Source: JAKEGK01 sp036507695 (GTDB lineage: Bacteria > Pseudomonadota > Gammaproteobacteria > SZUA-152). Taken from it: a stretch of DNA of 17,972 nucleotides. The stretch covers positions 1 to 17,972 of the forward strand of contig DATCIR010000134.1 of NCBI GenBank assembly GCA_036507695.1, in the 5' to 3' direction. The translations under genes were made by a program, and so were the position numbers. The notes under the pieces were generated by a model. The model saw nothing but the letters and a program-made list of their open reading frames with translations, searched no databases and was not told the DNA's origin. How positions within the stretch are numbered: the first letter of the stretch is position 1; each line of letters starts with the position of its first letter. Of this stretch, positions 7,421-14,323 are shown piece after piece.

Positions 7421-7536
7421 GTCGGCAGGTTTTCTTCGCGAGTGGCATCACCGGGGAAACAGCGTTGGTTTGCGGTTATTGGAATGGCACAATCGCGATA
7501 CCGAAGCTGAACAGGCGTAGCGGGTATACCAGCCGG

Positions 7537-7950
7537 TCAAGCGACCCGGCTCATGCGAATCGCCAGTAAAATCAACTCCGCTTCGGTTTTGGTAATCTTG
7601 CATTCCTTGATGACTTTTTCCACCGCGTCGCCACGATTAATCATGTTCTTGGCGCGCTCGTAGTTTTTGTCCTGCATTTGACGCACTTCATACAGGTATT
7701 GACGGCGCGAGAGCAGCTTGATTTTCTTTTCCAGTTTATCAACGCGGCTGCCAACCCCCGCGCTACCCGAATCCAATTCATTGAGGTTATGGCGCAGCGC
7801 ATCGATTGTGGCGTCCTGCTGCGAGGTGATTTTTTGAATGTAACGGTACATAAGCGCCATCGCAACCAGCGAAAGCAATACCATCACCGCCATGGCGATG
7901 GTCGCGGCCGCTAACGAATTTGTGGTTGATTGTATTGCCGCTACATCCAT
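7537..7950 (-). CDS. DUF2802 family membrane protein
   Basis: This 137-residue protein has one membrane helix at about 15-36 (AATIAMAVMVLLSLVAMALMY), a coiled-coil-like stretch at about 42-80 (DATIDALRHNLNELDSG, then VDKLEKKIKLLSRRQ) and a C-terminal part typical of DUF2802 (EVRQMQDKNYERAKNMINRG, then CKITKTEAELILLAIR). DUF2802 genes follow cheW at the end of flagellar/chemotaxis clusters in Pseudomonas and relatives, and the same order is kept here, 25 bp after cheW. GGGGAG just before the ATG is a good ribosome binding site. No molecular function is established that I know of. Confidence 0.88.
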   Translation of the reverse strand: MDVAAIQSTTNSLAAATIAMAVMVLLSLVAMALMYRYIQKITSQQDATIDALRHNLNELDSGSAGVGSRVDKLEKKIKLLSRRQYLYEVRQMQDKNYERAKNMINRGDAVEKVIKECKITKTEAELILLAIRMSRVA

Positions 7951-7975
7951 GGTTGACTCCCCATGCTGGTTGATT

Positions 7976-8458
7976 TCAGGATCTGGTGACTTCTTCCCAC
8001 TCTTCGTCAGTGAGCACTTTATTCAGGTCGATAATAATCAGTATTTCATCGTCCTGGCTGGCGAGGCCATGGATGAACCGCGAACCATCATCGGTGCCCA
8101 CGTTCGGCGCGGATTCGATTTCCGACAATTTAAGGTCGACCACTTCGGCTACGCTGTCCACCATGATGCCGACGACCTGGTCGTTGGATTCCACAATGAC
8201 AATTCGCGCGGAGTCGTCCAGTCCCTTGGGCGCCAGTCCAAATCGTTTGCGGGTATCAATAACGGTAACGACATTGCCGCGTAAATTAATAATACCCAGC
8301 ACATAGCCGGGCGCGCCGGGCACGGGCGCAATTTCCGTCACACGCAATACTTCCTGTACCTGCATGACGTTGATGCCATACTTCTCCGCGTCCAGATAAA
8401 ATGTTACCCAACGCAGAACGGTATTATCCTGAGCTTGGAGTGCGGTATTGGCTGACAT
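7976..8458 (-). CDS. cheW: Chemotaxis coupling protein CheW
   Basis: This 160-residue protein is a single CheW domain that bridges chemoreceptors and the CheA kinase. Signature parts are WVTFYLDAEKYGINVMQVQEVLR (near 18-40), PGAPGYVLGIINLRGNVVTVID (near 52-73) and GIMVDSVAEVV. AAGGA sits 8-9 bases before the ATG at 8458. In related clusters motC is followed by motD, parC and parP before cheW; here cheW follows motC directly after a 203-bp gap. A possible sigma-28 promoter lies upstream at 8512-8539, so the gene may be expressed separately from cheA and cheB. Confidence 0.95.
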   Translation of the reverse strand: MSANTALQAQDNTVLRWVTFYLDAEKYGINVMQVQEVLRVTEIAPVPGAPGYVLGIINLRGNVVTVIDTRKRFGLAPKGLDDSARIVIVESNDQVVGIMVDSVAEVVDLKLSEIESAPNVGTDDGSRFIHGLASQDDEILIIIDLNKVLTDEEWEEVTRS

Positions 8459-8661
8459 TTTTCACGGTCCTTTTTTGGCTGGCGGATTAACGTTCTGGAA
8501 CCTCATCCTATTCATCGTCAAATTGCGGTCATTTCTTGAAATTAGTTGTATTCCCGCGATGGTTAACCACTGAGAATTCTAACTAATTGTCTTTATTGGG
8601 TTATTTTTAACACGCAGGGCAATGCTCTCAAACGCAGCGGCGGAGTACGTCAGCCCTGGAA
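8459..8661. other. Gap between motC and cheW; motD, parC and parP absent
   Basis: No open frame here resembles MotD (OmpA-like peptidoglycan-binding protein), ParC or ParP, which usually occupy this place. The gap holds an 8-bp inverted repeat AATTAGTT/AACTAATT (8540-8547 and 8581-8588) around a GGTTAACC palindrome (8561-8568), the possible sigma-28 site at 8512-8539 and the cheW ribosome binding site. Confidence 0.55.
8512..8539 (-). promoter_or_regulatory. Candidate sigma-28 (FliA) promoter for cheW
   Basis: Read on the minus strand, TCAAGAAA, a 12-base spacer and GACGATGA resemble the flagellar sigma-28 consensus TAAAGTTT-N11-GCCGATAA (6 of 8 matches in the -10 part, 4 of 8 in the -35). 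It ends about 54 bases before the cheW start. FliA itself is encoded in this window. The spacer is one base longer than the E. coli consensus, so this is tentative. Confidence 0.35.
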
Positions 8662-9402
8662 TCAGGTAATAAACCCCTGCAGCTTGGTTTCGATATTCCG
8701 GGGGTTTTCCCCTTCCGCGATGGACAGCACGCCCTCCAGCAACAGGTTGTGGATTTGCGCCTGCGCCGATACGGCATATTTCAGTTTGCCGGCAAACGGG
8801 ACAAACACAAACTGCGCAAAACAAAAGCCGTAAACCAAGGCTACCAGGGCCGCTTCAATACCAGCGCTCAATGCATCCGCTTGTTGCGCGTAATGCGTGG
8901 TCTGCATCAATCCAATGACGGCCGCCAGAATGCCCGCAATGACGCTATACCGTCCCATGGACTCAACAATACCGGCGGCCTGATTGTCAGAGTGGCTCTT
9001 GCTGCTGATTTCCACCTGCAAGACCCGCCTGATAACATTGGGATCATTGCCATCCACCAGTAGCTGCAGACCTTTGCGGGCAAACGTATCGGGTTCGGTT
9101 TCGGCGGCGGTTTCCAGTCCCAACAAGCCTTCTTTACGCGCAATATTGCTCCAGTCCATGATTTTTTTAACCATCTGCTGCGCGCCGGTCCGGGGTGGAA
9201 AAAACACCCATAACATCATTTCCATGGCGCGGGAAAACTGGGACAGCGGTGACTGCACCATCGCCGCGCCAAAGGTTCCTCCAAATACAATCAGTAGCGC
9301 GGAAACATTCCACAATACCGGGAAACTGCCGCCTTCGATCAGGAACCCACCCACCACCGCGACACCCGCAACCAGCAACCCGACAATCGACAGCAAATCC
9401 AT
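8662..9402 (-). CDS. motC: Flagellar stator protein MotC (MotA/PomA family)
   Basis: This 246-residue protein has the MotA/PomA layout: membrane segments at about 4-22 and 31-50, a cytoplasmic loop with R89 and E97 in the ARKEGLLGLE motif, and segments at about 152-168 and 182-204. Family members have YAPTIGILGAV in the third segment; here the aligned residues are YSVIAGILAAV, so the conserved proline (P173 in E. coli MotA) is V154. The fourth-segment proline is kept (P202 in VFVPFAGKLK). The gene starts 3 bp after cheB, with AAGG inside the end of cheB. Its usual partner motD is missing downstream. It may be impaired, or may work with a stator partner encoded elsewhere. Confidence 0.88.
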   Translation of the reverse strand: MDLLSIVGLLVAGVAVVGGFLIEGGSFPVLWNVSALLIVFGGTFGAAMVQSPLSQFSRAMEMMLWVFFPPRTGAQQMVKKIMDWSNIARKEGLLGLETAAETEPDTFARKGLQLLVDGNDPNVIRRVLQVEISSKSHSDNQAAGIVESMGRYSVIAGILAAVIGLMQTTHYAQQADALSAGIEAALVALVYGFCFAQFVFVPFAGKLKYAVSAQAQIHNLLLEGVLSIAEGENPRNIETKLQGFIT

Positions 9403-9405
9403 TGG

Positions 9406-10530
9406 CTATACCTTTTGCGCCAGGTATTTTGCGATATCGTCGATGGAGTACACATAGTCCGCCGCTCCCGCCTCGATCACCGAAGCAGGCATACCATTGA
9501 CAACGGATGTTGCTTCATCCTGGACCCAGATTTGGGCGCCCATTTTTTTCAAAACCTGCGCGCCTTCACTGCCATCCGCGCCCATGCCGGTCAGCACAAT
9601 CGCCAGCGACTTACCTGTCACGTTGCTTGCAACCGATTTAAATGTAATATCGATACAAGGCCGGTAATTCTGGCCCGCGATTGCGGGATAGATGTGCACG
9701 AAGTATCGATCGCCATTCCGTCTTACTTCCATCTGCTGCCCGCCAGGCGCCAATAAAGCCAGGCCGGTCTTGATTTCATCTCCATCCCTGGCTTCTTTCA
9801 CGGTAATCCGGCACAAATTATCCAGGCGTTGCGCGAAAGGGCCGGTAAAACTTTCCGGCATATGTTGTATCAGCAGCACGGGCGGCGCAAAATCCGCCGG
9901 CAACGTGGTCAATATTTTTTGCAAGGCGACAGGGCCACCGGTGGATGTACCGATCGCTACCATGCTGGTCTGGCCCTTTCTGATTCTGGGCTCATCGGTA
10001 CTGGGCGGCGCGACCGTCCGGTGAGCCTGATGCAAACTGCGCTTTACAAGACGTGATGCCGTGGTAACGCCACCTGGGGACGCCGGCGGCATATTTTTGT
10101 TTTCCCAGGTCTTGGAAAAGCGCGGATGCCGCTGAACCCGGGCGACGCTATGCAATTTTTCACACAGCTTTTGGCCCGCCAAGCGTTTGTCATTGGAAAA
10201 CTCTTCAAACCGTTTTGGCAAATAGTCAACGGCGCCGGCTTCCAGCGCGTCGAATGTGGCCTGCGCCCCTTCGTTGGTTAACGAAGAAAACATTAAAATG
10301 GGAACATATTTTACCGCCAATATCCTGCGTGTCGCGGAAATACCATCCATAACCGGCATTTCGATATCCATGGTAATGACATCGGGCTTTAGTTTCAGAG
10401 CCTGCTCCACCGCTTCCTGCCCATCCGCCGCTTCGCCGATAATTTCCAGCGTCGGGTCCACCGACAACATTTCACTGACTCTTCGCCTGAAGAACCGGGA
10501 ATCATCAACGACTAGTACTTTGACTGGCAT
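9406..10530 (-). CDS. cheB: Protein-glutamate methylesterase CheB
   Basis: CheB removes methyl groups (and deamidates glutamines) on chemoreceptors to adapt signalling. The 374-residue protein has a receiver domain (1-about 125) with acidic pocket D9, D10 and phosphoryl acceptor D55 (ITMDIEMPVMDG), a linker of about 60 residues, and a C-terminal esterase domain with catalytic S196 (IGTSTGGP), H223 (IQHMPESFT) and D319 (GMGADGSEG). AAGGA lies 8 bases before the ATG. It starts 15 bp after cheA and is followed 3 bp later by motC, so these form one operon. No cheR is present in the window; in Pseudomonas that gene is also elsewhere. Confidence 0.97.
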   Translation of the reverse strand: MPVKVLVVDDSRFFRRRVSEMLSVDPTLEIIGEAADGQEAVEQALKLKPDVITMDIEMPVMDGISATRRILAVKYVPILMFSSLTNEGAQATFDALEAGAVDYLPKRFEEFSNDKRLAGQKLCEKLHSVARVQRHPRFSKTWENKNMPPASPGGVTTASRLVKRSLHQAHRTVAPPSTDEPRIRKGQTSMVAIGTSTGGPVALQKILTTLPADFAPPVLLIQHMPESFTGPFAQRLDNLCRITVKEARDGDEIKTGLALLAPGGQQMEVRRNGDRYFVHIYPAIAGQNYRPCIDITFKSVASNVTGKSLAIVLTGMGADGSEGAQVLKKMGAQIWVQDEATSVVNGMPASVIEAGAADYVYSIDDIAKYLAQKV

Positions 10531-10545
10531 ATTAACTGTCCTTTC

Positions 10546-12807
10546 TTAAAGGCGCCGCGCGTAGCTATGCATAAGACCTGGAATATCCAGTATCAGCGAT
10601 ATACGGCCATCACCGGTAATGGTTGCACCGGCAAGCCCTTTCATGCCGTGCAATATCGCGCCCAGCGGTTTAATAACCACCTCTTCCTGGCCGATCAACT
10701 GGTCAACAACGAATCCGATACGCTGCACCCCCATGCTCACGACGACCACATGTCCTTCTTTGGGTAACGCCGTCGCCGCGGCGCCCTTGATCAACCAGTG
10801 CCGCAAATAAAATAATGGCAATGCCTTCCTGCGCACCATCACCACCAGTTGCCCGTCCACCACATTGGTTTTGGTCAAATCAAGGTGGAATATTTCATTC
10901 ACACTGGCCAATGGCAAGGCGAAGATTTGTTTGTCGACCATGACCATCAGTGTTGGCATGATCGCCAGTGTCAACGGTACTTTGATGATAACCTTGCTGC
11001 CACGCCCTTTGCGCGAATCGATACTCACGCTGCCGTTGAGCTGTTCGATGCGGGTTTTTACCACATCCATACCGACCCCACGGCCGGACACGTCGGAAAT
11101 TTCTTCCTTGGTGGAAAACCCGGGTTGGAAAATGAGTACATAACATTCCTTATCATCCAGCCGCGCGGCCGCTTCTTCGTCCATCATGCCTTTCTGCACC
11201 GCGGTACGCCGGATCTTGTCGGCATCCATACCCTTGCCGTCATCTTCGATAGTCAACAGGATATGATCACCTTCCTGTTCCGCCGTTAAAATAACCGTGC
11301 CCTTGCGCGGCTTGCCATTGGCTTCACGTTCCTCGGGCGATTCAATGCCGTGATCGACCGCGTTGCGCACCAGGTGCACTAATGGATCGGCCAATGCTTC
11401 CACCAGATTTTTATCCAGATCGGTATCTTCGCCCTGCAATTCAAGGCTCACTTCTTTTTTCAGGCTGCGCGCAAGATCCCGCACCACCCGCGGAAACCGG
11501 CCGAACACTTTCTTGATGGGTTGCATGCGGGTTTTCATCACCGCTGACTGTAAATCCGCCGTCACAAGGTCCAGGTTACCCACCACTTTAGACAGCTCTT
11601 CATGTTGTAAAAGACTTTCTAGGCTGATCATACGGTTGCGAACCAAAACCAATTCTCCAACCAGGTTCATGATGTCGTCCAGCCGCTTGGTATCAACCCG
11701 CACCGTGGTTTCCGCTTGATTCGTATCCCGTGATTTACCGCTTGCGGCCGAACCGGACGCTGCTGAGCCAGACGCCGCAGCGGCGGTTTTGTTGACGGGA
11801 GGCGCGGCGTCAGTGACGGTTGGGTGGTCAGCCGTGGTTGGTTTGTAATGGCCCTTGCCTTTCTGGTTGATGCTATTTACAGATAAAGCGAGATCGCTTT
11901 TGCTATTGGAACGCTGAATCGCATCCAGCAAAGCGTCAAATTCCGCTTCCGTGATAATGTCATCTTCTTCCTCGGACACTCCGGGTGCTGCGCCGGTTTC
12001 GATGACATCACCGGCTGGTTGGCTGCCGGGTGGTTTACTATTGAAGGGTTTATTATCGATTGGCTTATTATCGATTGGTTTGTTATCGATAGGAAAATTG
12101 CCGGGTTGCTCAGCGCCGGGTTGCTCAGCGCCGGGTTTCTCAGTGCCGTTGTGTTGTTGGCCATAGACCACACCCTGCCGCACACTCTGAAATTGGTCCA
12201 GCAAGGCATCGAATTCCTCATTGGAAATTTCCTCCACCTCCAGATCCGGTTGGGTGTTATCCCGCGCGGTGAAAACCAAGGACTCAGATCCATTCAATTC
12301 CCGCGGAATATCAGTACTGCTTGGCTTAACCGGGTTGCGTTTTTTCTTTTTGTTGGAAATCTGGGTATTGTGTTTGACCGCAACCGGTTTACCGCCGCGG
12401 GAAATTTTCCGGCCTTCCGGCGATGCCAGTTCATCGAGTTTATCAAGAATCCACGGATCGGCTTCCCGCATTGGCAAGCCGGAAGAAAGTTGGGTAAATT
12501 GTTCCTTGAGCACATCCAGCACCGGGAGCACTACATCCATGATTGCGGAATCCACCGCCCGCTCGCCGTTGCGCAAGACATTAAACACATCTTCAGTGCG
12601 ATGGCAAAGCGCCACCAAAGGCTCCAGCGTTAAAAAACTTGCGCCGCCTTTTATCGTGTGGAACCCGCGAAATACCGCGTTAATGATTTCCTTGTCGCCG
12701 GGGGATTTCTCAAGGTCAACAATCTGCTGTGTCAGCTGTTCGAGTATCTCGCCCGCATCTATCAGAAAATCCTGCAGTAACTCGCCATCTTCTTCCATTG
12801 ACATCAT
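10546..12807 (-). CDS. cheA: Chemotaxis histidine kinase CheA
   Basis: CheA autophosphorylates and passes phosphate to CheY and CheB. Residue numbers count from an in-frame GTG at 12822; I prefer the ATG at 12807 because GGAAAG lies 7 bases ahead of it. Domains: HPt with phospho-His H55 (FHTIKGG); a long linker at about 140-370; dimerisation from about 371 (ETTVRVDTKRLDDIMNLVGE); the ATPase with HLVRNAVDHGIE (483-494), DDGKGMD (527-533) and GRGVGMDVV (580-588); and a CheW-like end from about 617. The linker carries two EFDALLD motifs (203-209 and 293-299) and pentapeptide repeats. EFDALLD resembles both the ParP-binding LID region of polar CheA proteins and FliM's EIDALL peptide. No classic P2 domain is evident. 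cheZ, normally just upstream, is missing. Confidence 0.97.
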   Translation of the reverse strand: MMSMEEDGELLQDFLIDAGEILEQLTQQIVDLEKSPGDKEIINAVFRGFHTIKGGASFLTLEPLVALCHRTEDVFNVLRNGERAVDSAIMDVVLPVLDVLKEQFTQLSSGLPMREADPWILDKLDELASPEGRKISRGGKPVAVKHNTQISNKKKKRNPVKPSSTDIPRELNGSESLVFTARDNTQPDLEVEEISNEEFDALLDQFQSVRQGVVYGQQHNGTEKPGAEQPGAEQPGNFPIDNKPIDNKPIDNKPFNSKPPGSQPAGDVIETGAAPGVSEEEDDIITEAEFDALLDAIQRSNSKSDLALSVNSINQKGKGHYKPTTADHPTVTDAAPPVNKTAAAASGSAASGSAASGKSRDTNQAETTVRVDTKRLDDIMNLVGELVLVRNRMISLESLLQHEELSKVVGNLDLVTADLQSAVMKTRMQPIKKVFGRFPRVVRDLARSLKKEVSLELQGEDTDLDKNLVEALADPLVHLVRNAVDHGIESPEEREANGKPRKGTVILTAEQEGDHILLTIEDDGKGMDADKIRRTAVQKGMMDEEAAARLDDKECYVLIFQPGFSTKEEISDVSGRGVGMDVVKTRIEQLNGSVSIDSRKGRGSKVIIKVPLTLAIMPTLMVMVDKQIFALPLASVNEIFHLDLTKTNVVDGQLVVMVRRKALPLFYLRHWLIKGAAATALPKEGHVVVVSMGVQRIGFVVDQLIGQEEVVIKPLGAILHGMKGLAGATITGDGRISLILDIPGLMHSYARRL
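12052..12145. repeat. Two adjacent 15-bp minisatellites inside cheA
   Basis: Within the cheA linker, three units with core (A/G)TTATCGAT at a 15-bp period (12052-12060, 12067-12075, 12082-12090) encode IDNKP repeats. Next to them, three units of CCGGGTTGCTCAGCG (12101-12145, the last with two changes) encode GAEQP-type repeats. The near identity of the units suggests recent slippage or duplication. Confidence 0.85.
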
Positions 12808-12822
12808 TGTTGTGCTTTCCAC

Positions 12823-13100
12823 TACCCCGGGGTTAACTTAATGACATTGTCTTTTGCAATTGGATGGATAGCCCTGGTAAAATATTTAGCGCCTACAACC
12901 TGGCATTCACTCTTTGCAATACGCACTCGATGCAATACTCACTCGATGCAATAGATGCCGCATACCGCTCTTTACAACGTCCTGAAGCGACAAAGGCACG
13001 ATGAAGCTGCCGCATCACCGTGCCTAAGGATTGAAACTATCTGGACTCGCCGACTATGAAGAAGAGACAATGAAGCGTTTACTGCATTCCGTGTACGGGT
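12823..13100. other. Gap between cheY and cheA; cheZ absent
   Basis: cheZ normally lies here, but all three minus-strand frames carry stops and show no match to CheZ motifs, including the C-terminal CheY-binding peptide. The gap contains three tandem 16-bp repeats (12908-12955) and a weak hairpin just after cheY with arms GGCACG (12995-13000) and CGTGCC (13019-13024). A deletion or replacement of cheZ is the likely explanation. Confidence 0.55.
12908..12955. repeat. Three tandem 16-bp repeats
   Basis: The units are CACTCTTTGCAATACG (12908-12923), CACTCGATGCAATACT (12924-12939) and CACTCGATGCAATAGA (12940-12955); the last two agree in their first 14 bases. A related TTTGCAAT lies at 12853-12860. 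They could be regulator sites or a slippage product at the scar of the lost cheZ. No protein is encoded here. Confidence 0.75.
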
Positions 13101-13508
13101 TTACCCTGCATCAGAATCGAGTCGTTCCCAAATCTTGTCGATCTTGTCCTTTAGTGTCTGCGCGGTAAATGGTTTCACGATATAGCCATTAACACCGGCC
13201 TGAGCGGCTTCGACTATCTGATCGCGTTTGGATTCGGCGGTGACCATCAATACCGGCAAACCGGCAATGCTGCGGTCGGCGCGTACGGCTTTCAACAGAT
13301 CGATGCCCGCCATTCCCGGCATATTCCAGTCGGTGACCAGCAAATCGAAATCGCCGGTCTTTAACATGGGCAAAGCCGTGGTGCCGTCGCTTGCTTCCAA
13401 AGTATTGCTGTATCCCAAATCGCGCAGCAGATTTTTAATAATGCGGCGCATCGTTGAAAAATCATCGACGATCAGGATTTTCATGTTCTTGTCTAAGTCT
13501 GTTCCCAT
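13101..13508 (-). CDS. cheY: Chemotaxis response regulator CheY
   Basis: CheY-P binds FliM at the flagellar switch. The 135-residue protein has the full receiver set: D15 and D16, phosphoryl acceptor D60 (LLVTDWNMPGM), T90 (VLMVTAES), Y109 and K112 (NGYIVKPF). The classic CheY start MKILIVDDFSTMRRII begins at residue 9 (position 13484), so the eight residues MGTDLDKN may be real or may lie upstream of the true start; neither start has a strong Shine-Dalgarno sequence. It lies 74 bp after fliA, with a 12-bp inverted repeat in between. The usual phosphatase gene cheZ does not follow. Confidence 0.95.
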   Translation of the reverse strand: MGTDLDKNMKILIVDDFSTMRRIIKNLLRDLGYSNTLEASDGTTALPMLKTGDFDLLVTDWNMPGMAGIDLLKAVRADRSIAGLPVLMVTAESKRDQIVEAAQAGVNGYIVKPFTAQTLKDKIDKIWERLDSDAG

Positions 13509-13552
13509 TGCTTAGATCCATCTTGTCCTACAACGTTGATAATACCTATTAC

Positions 13553-13591
13553 GGTTTATAAAACATTTTTATCGCTATTGTTTTATAAACC
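13553..13591. repeat. Perfect 12-bp inverted repeat at the fliA stop codon
   Basis: GGTTTATAAAAC (13553-13564) and GTTTTATAAACC (13580-13591) are exact reverse complements separated by 15 bases. The right arm contains the fliA stop codon (13583-13585). The stem is AT-rich and lacks a following T-run, so it is not a standard terminator; an operator or mRNA-stability hairpin between fliA and cheY is possible. Confidence 0.6.
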
Positions 13592-14323
13592 AATCCATTG
13601 ATTCATCCGAGACTGCAAACGAATCACCGCCTGGCTGTGAATCTGGCAAACCCGGGATTCACTAACTCCTATAACGGCACCTATCTCCCGCAAATTTAGC
13701 TCTTCATCGTAATAAAGTGACATTACCATGCGTTCACGCTCCGGAAGGCCGGCGATCGCTTCGGCCAGGCTGCGCTTGAAGTCCTCGGTTTGCAGGCCGT
13801 CCAACGGTCCTTTATCACGCTCCACCAGGCTGGGCACTCCGCCATGGGTTTCCATATCCAACTCATCATAGCTGAATACACGGTGGCCGCTTGCTTCCTG
13901 TAATAAGTGGTGATAGTCCTCCAGCGAGACCTGTAATGCCTCCGCGATTTCATGATCCCGCGCGTCGCGTCCGGTCCTGTGCTCAATTTCCCGGACCACT
14001 TCCGCCACCATGCGCGCCTTGCGGTGCACGGAACGCGGTGCCCAGTCATTCTTGCGGATTTCATCCAGCATGGCGCCGCGGATGCGAATGCGCGCGTAGG
14101 TCTGGAAACTGGCGCCCTGGGTGGCGTCGTAATTGCGCAGCGCCTCCAGCAGCCCGATCAAGCCAGCCTGAATCAGATCATCTTGTTGCACGTTGGGCGG
14201 CAAACGCGACATCAGGTGATAAGCAATGCGTTTAACCAACGGTGTATACATTATGATTTGCTCATTATCGCTTTGAGCATATCTTTGTCCGGTCTTTTCG
14301 GCGGTTGCGGCCATCCCACTCAT
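13583..14323 (-). CDS. fliA: Flagellar sigma factor sigma-28, FliA
   Basis: FliA directs RNA polymerase to late flagellar and chemotaxis promoters. I start it at 14323, giving 246 residues (Pseudomonas FliA is about the same), because this ATG overlaps the fleN stop as ATGA and has AGGAG 7 bases before it; an upstream in-frame start at 14413 lies deep inside fleN. Region 2 includes DLIQAGLIGLLEALRNYD (49-66) and FQTYARIRIRGAMLDEIRKN (73-92). Region 4 has LREIGAVIGVSESRVCQIHS (211-230), the helix-turn-helix for the -35 element. FliA is normally held by FlgM until the hook is complete and FlgM is exported, so losing the export genes would affect its control. Confidence 0.96.
   Translation of the reverse strand: MSGMAATAEKTGQRYAQSDNEQIIMYTPLVKRIAYHLMSRLPPNVQQDDLIQAGLIGLLEALRNYDATQGASFQTYARIRIRGAMLDEIRKNDWAPRSVHRKARMVAEVVREIEHRTGRDARDHEIAEALQVSLEDYHHLLQEASGHRVFSYDELDMETHGGVPSLVERDKGPLDGLQTEDFKRSLAEAIAGLPERERMVMSLYYDEELNLREIGAVIGVSESRVCQIHSQAVIRLQSRMNQWIGL

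Noticed and set aside
8579..8824. Minus-strand open frame as a motD remnant
   Set aside because: It overlaps motC in another frame and has no membrane segment plus OmpA-like motif.
12019..12633. Plus-strand open frames of about 200 codons antisense to cheA
   Set aside because: They lie opposite conserved or repeat-rich cheA coding sequence and show only shadow composition.
12908..12955. Tandem repeats as a CRISPR array
   Set aside because: The units are directly adjacent with no unique spacers, and there are no cas genes in the window.
12823..13100. A degraded cheZ
   Set aside because: All three minus-strand frames have stops and none shows the CheZ catalytic region or CheY-binding tail by eye.
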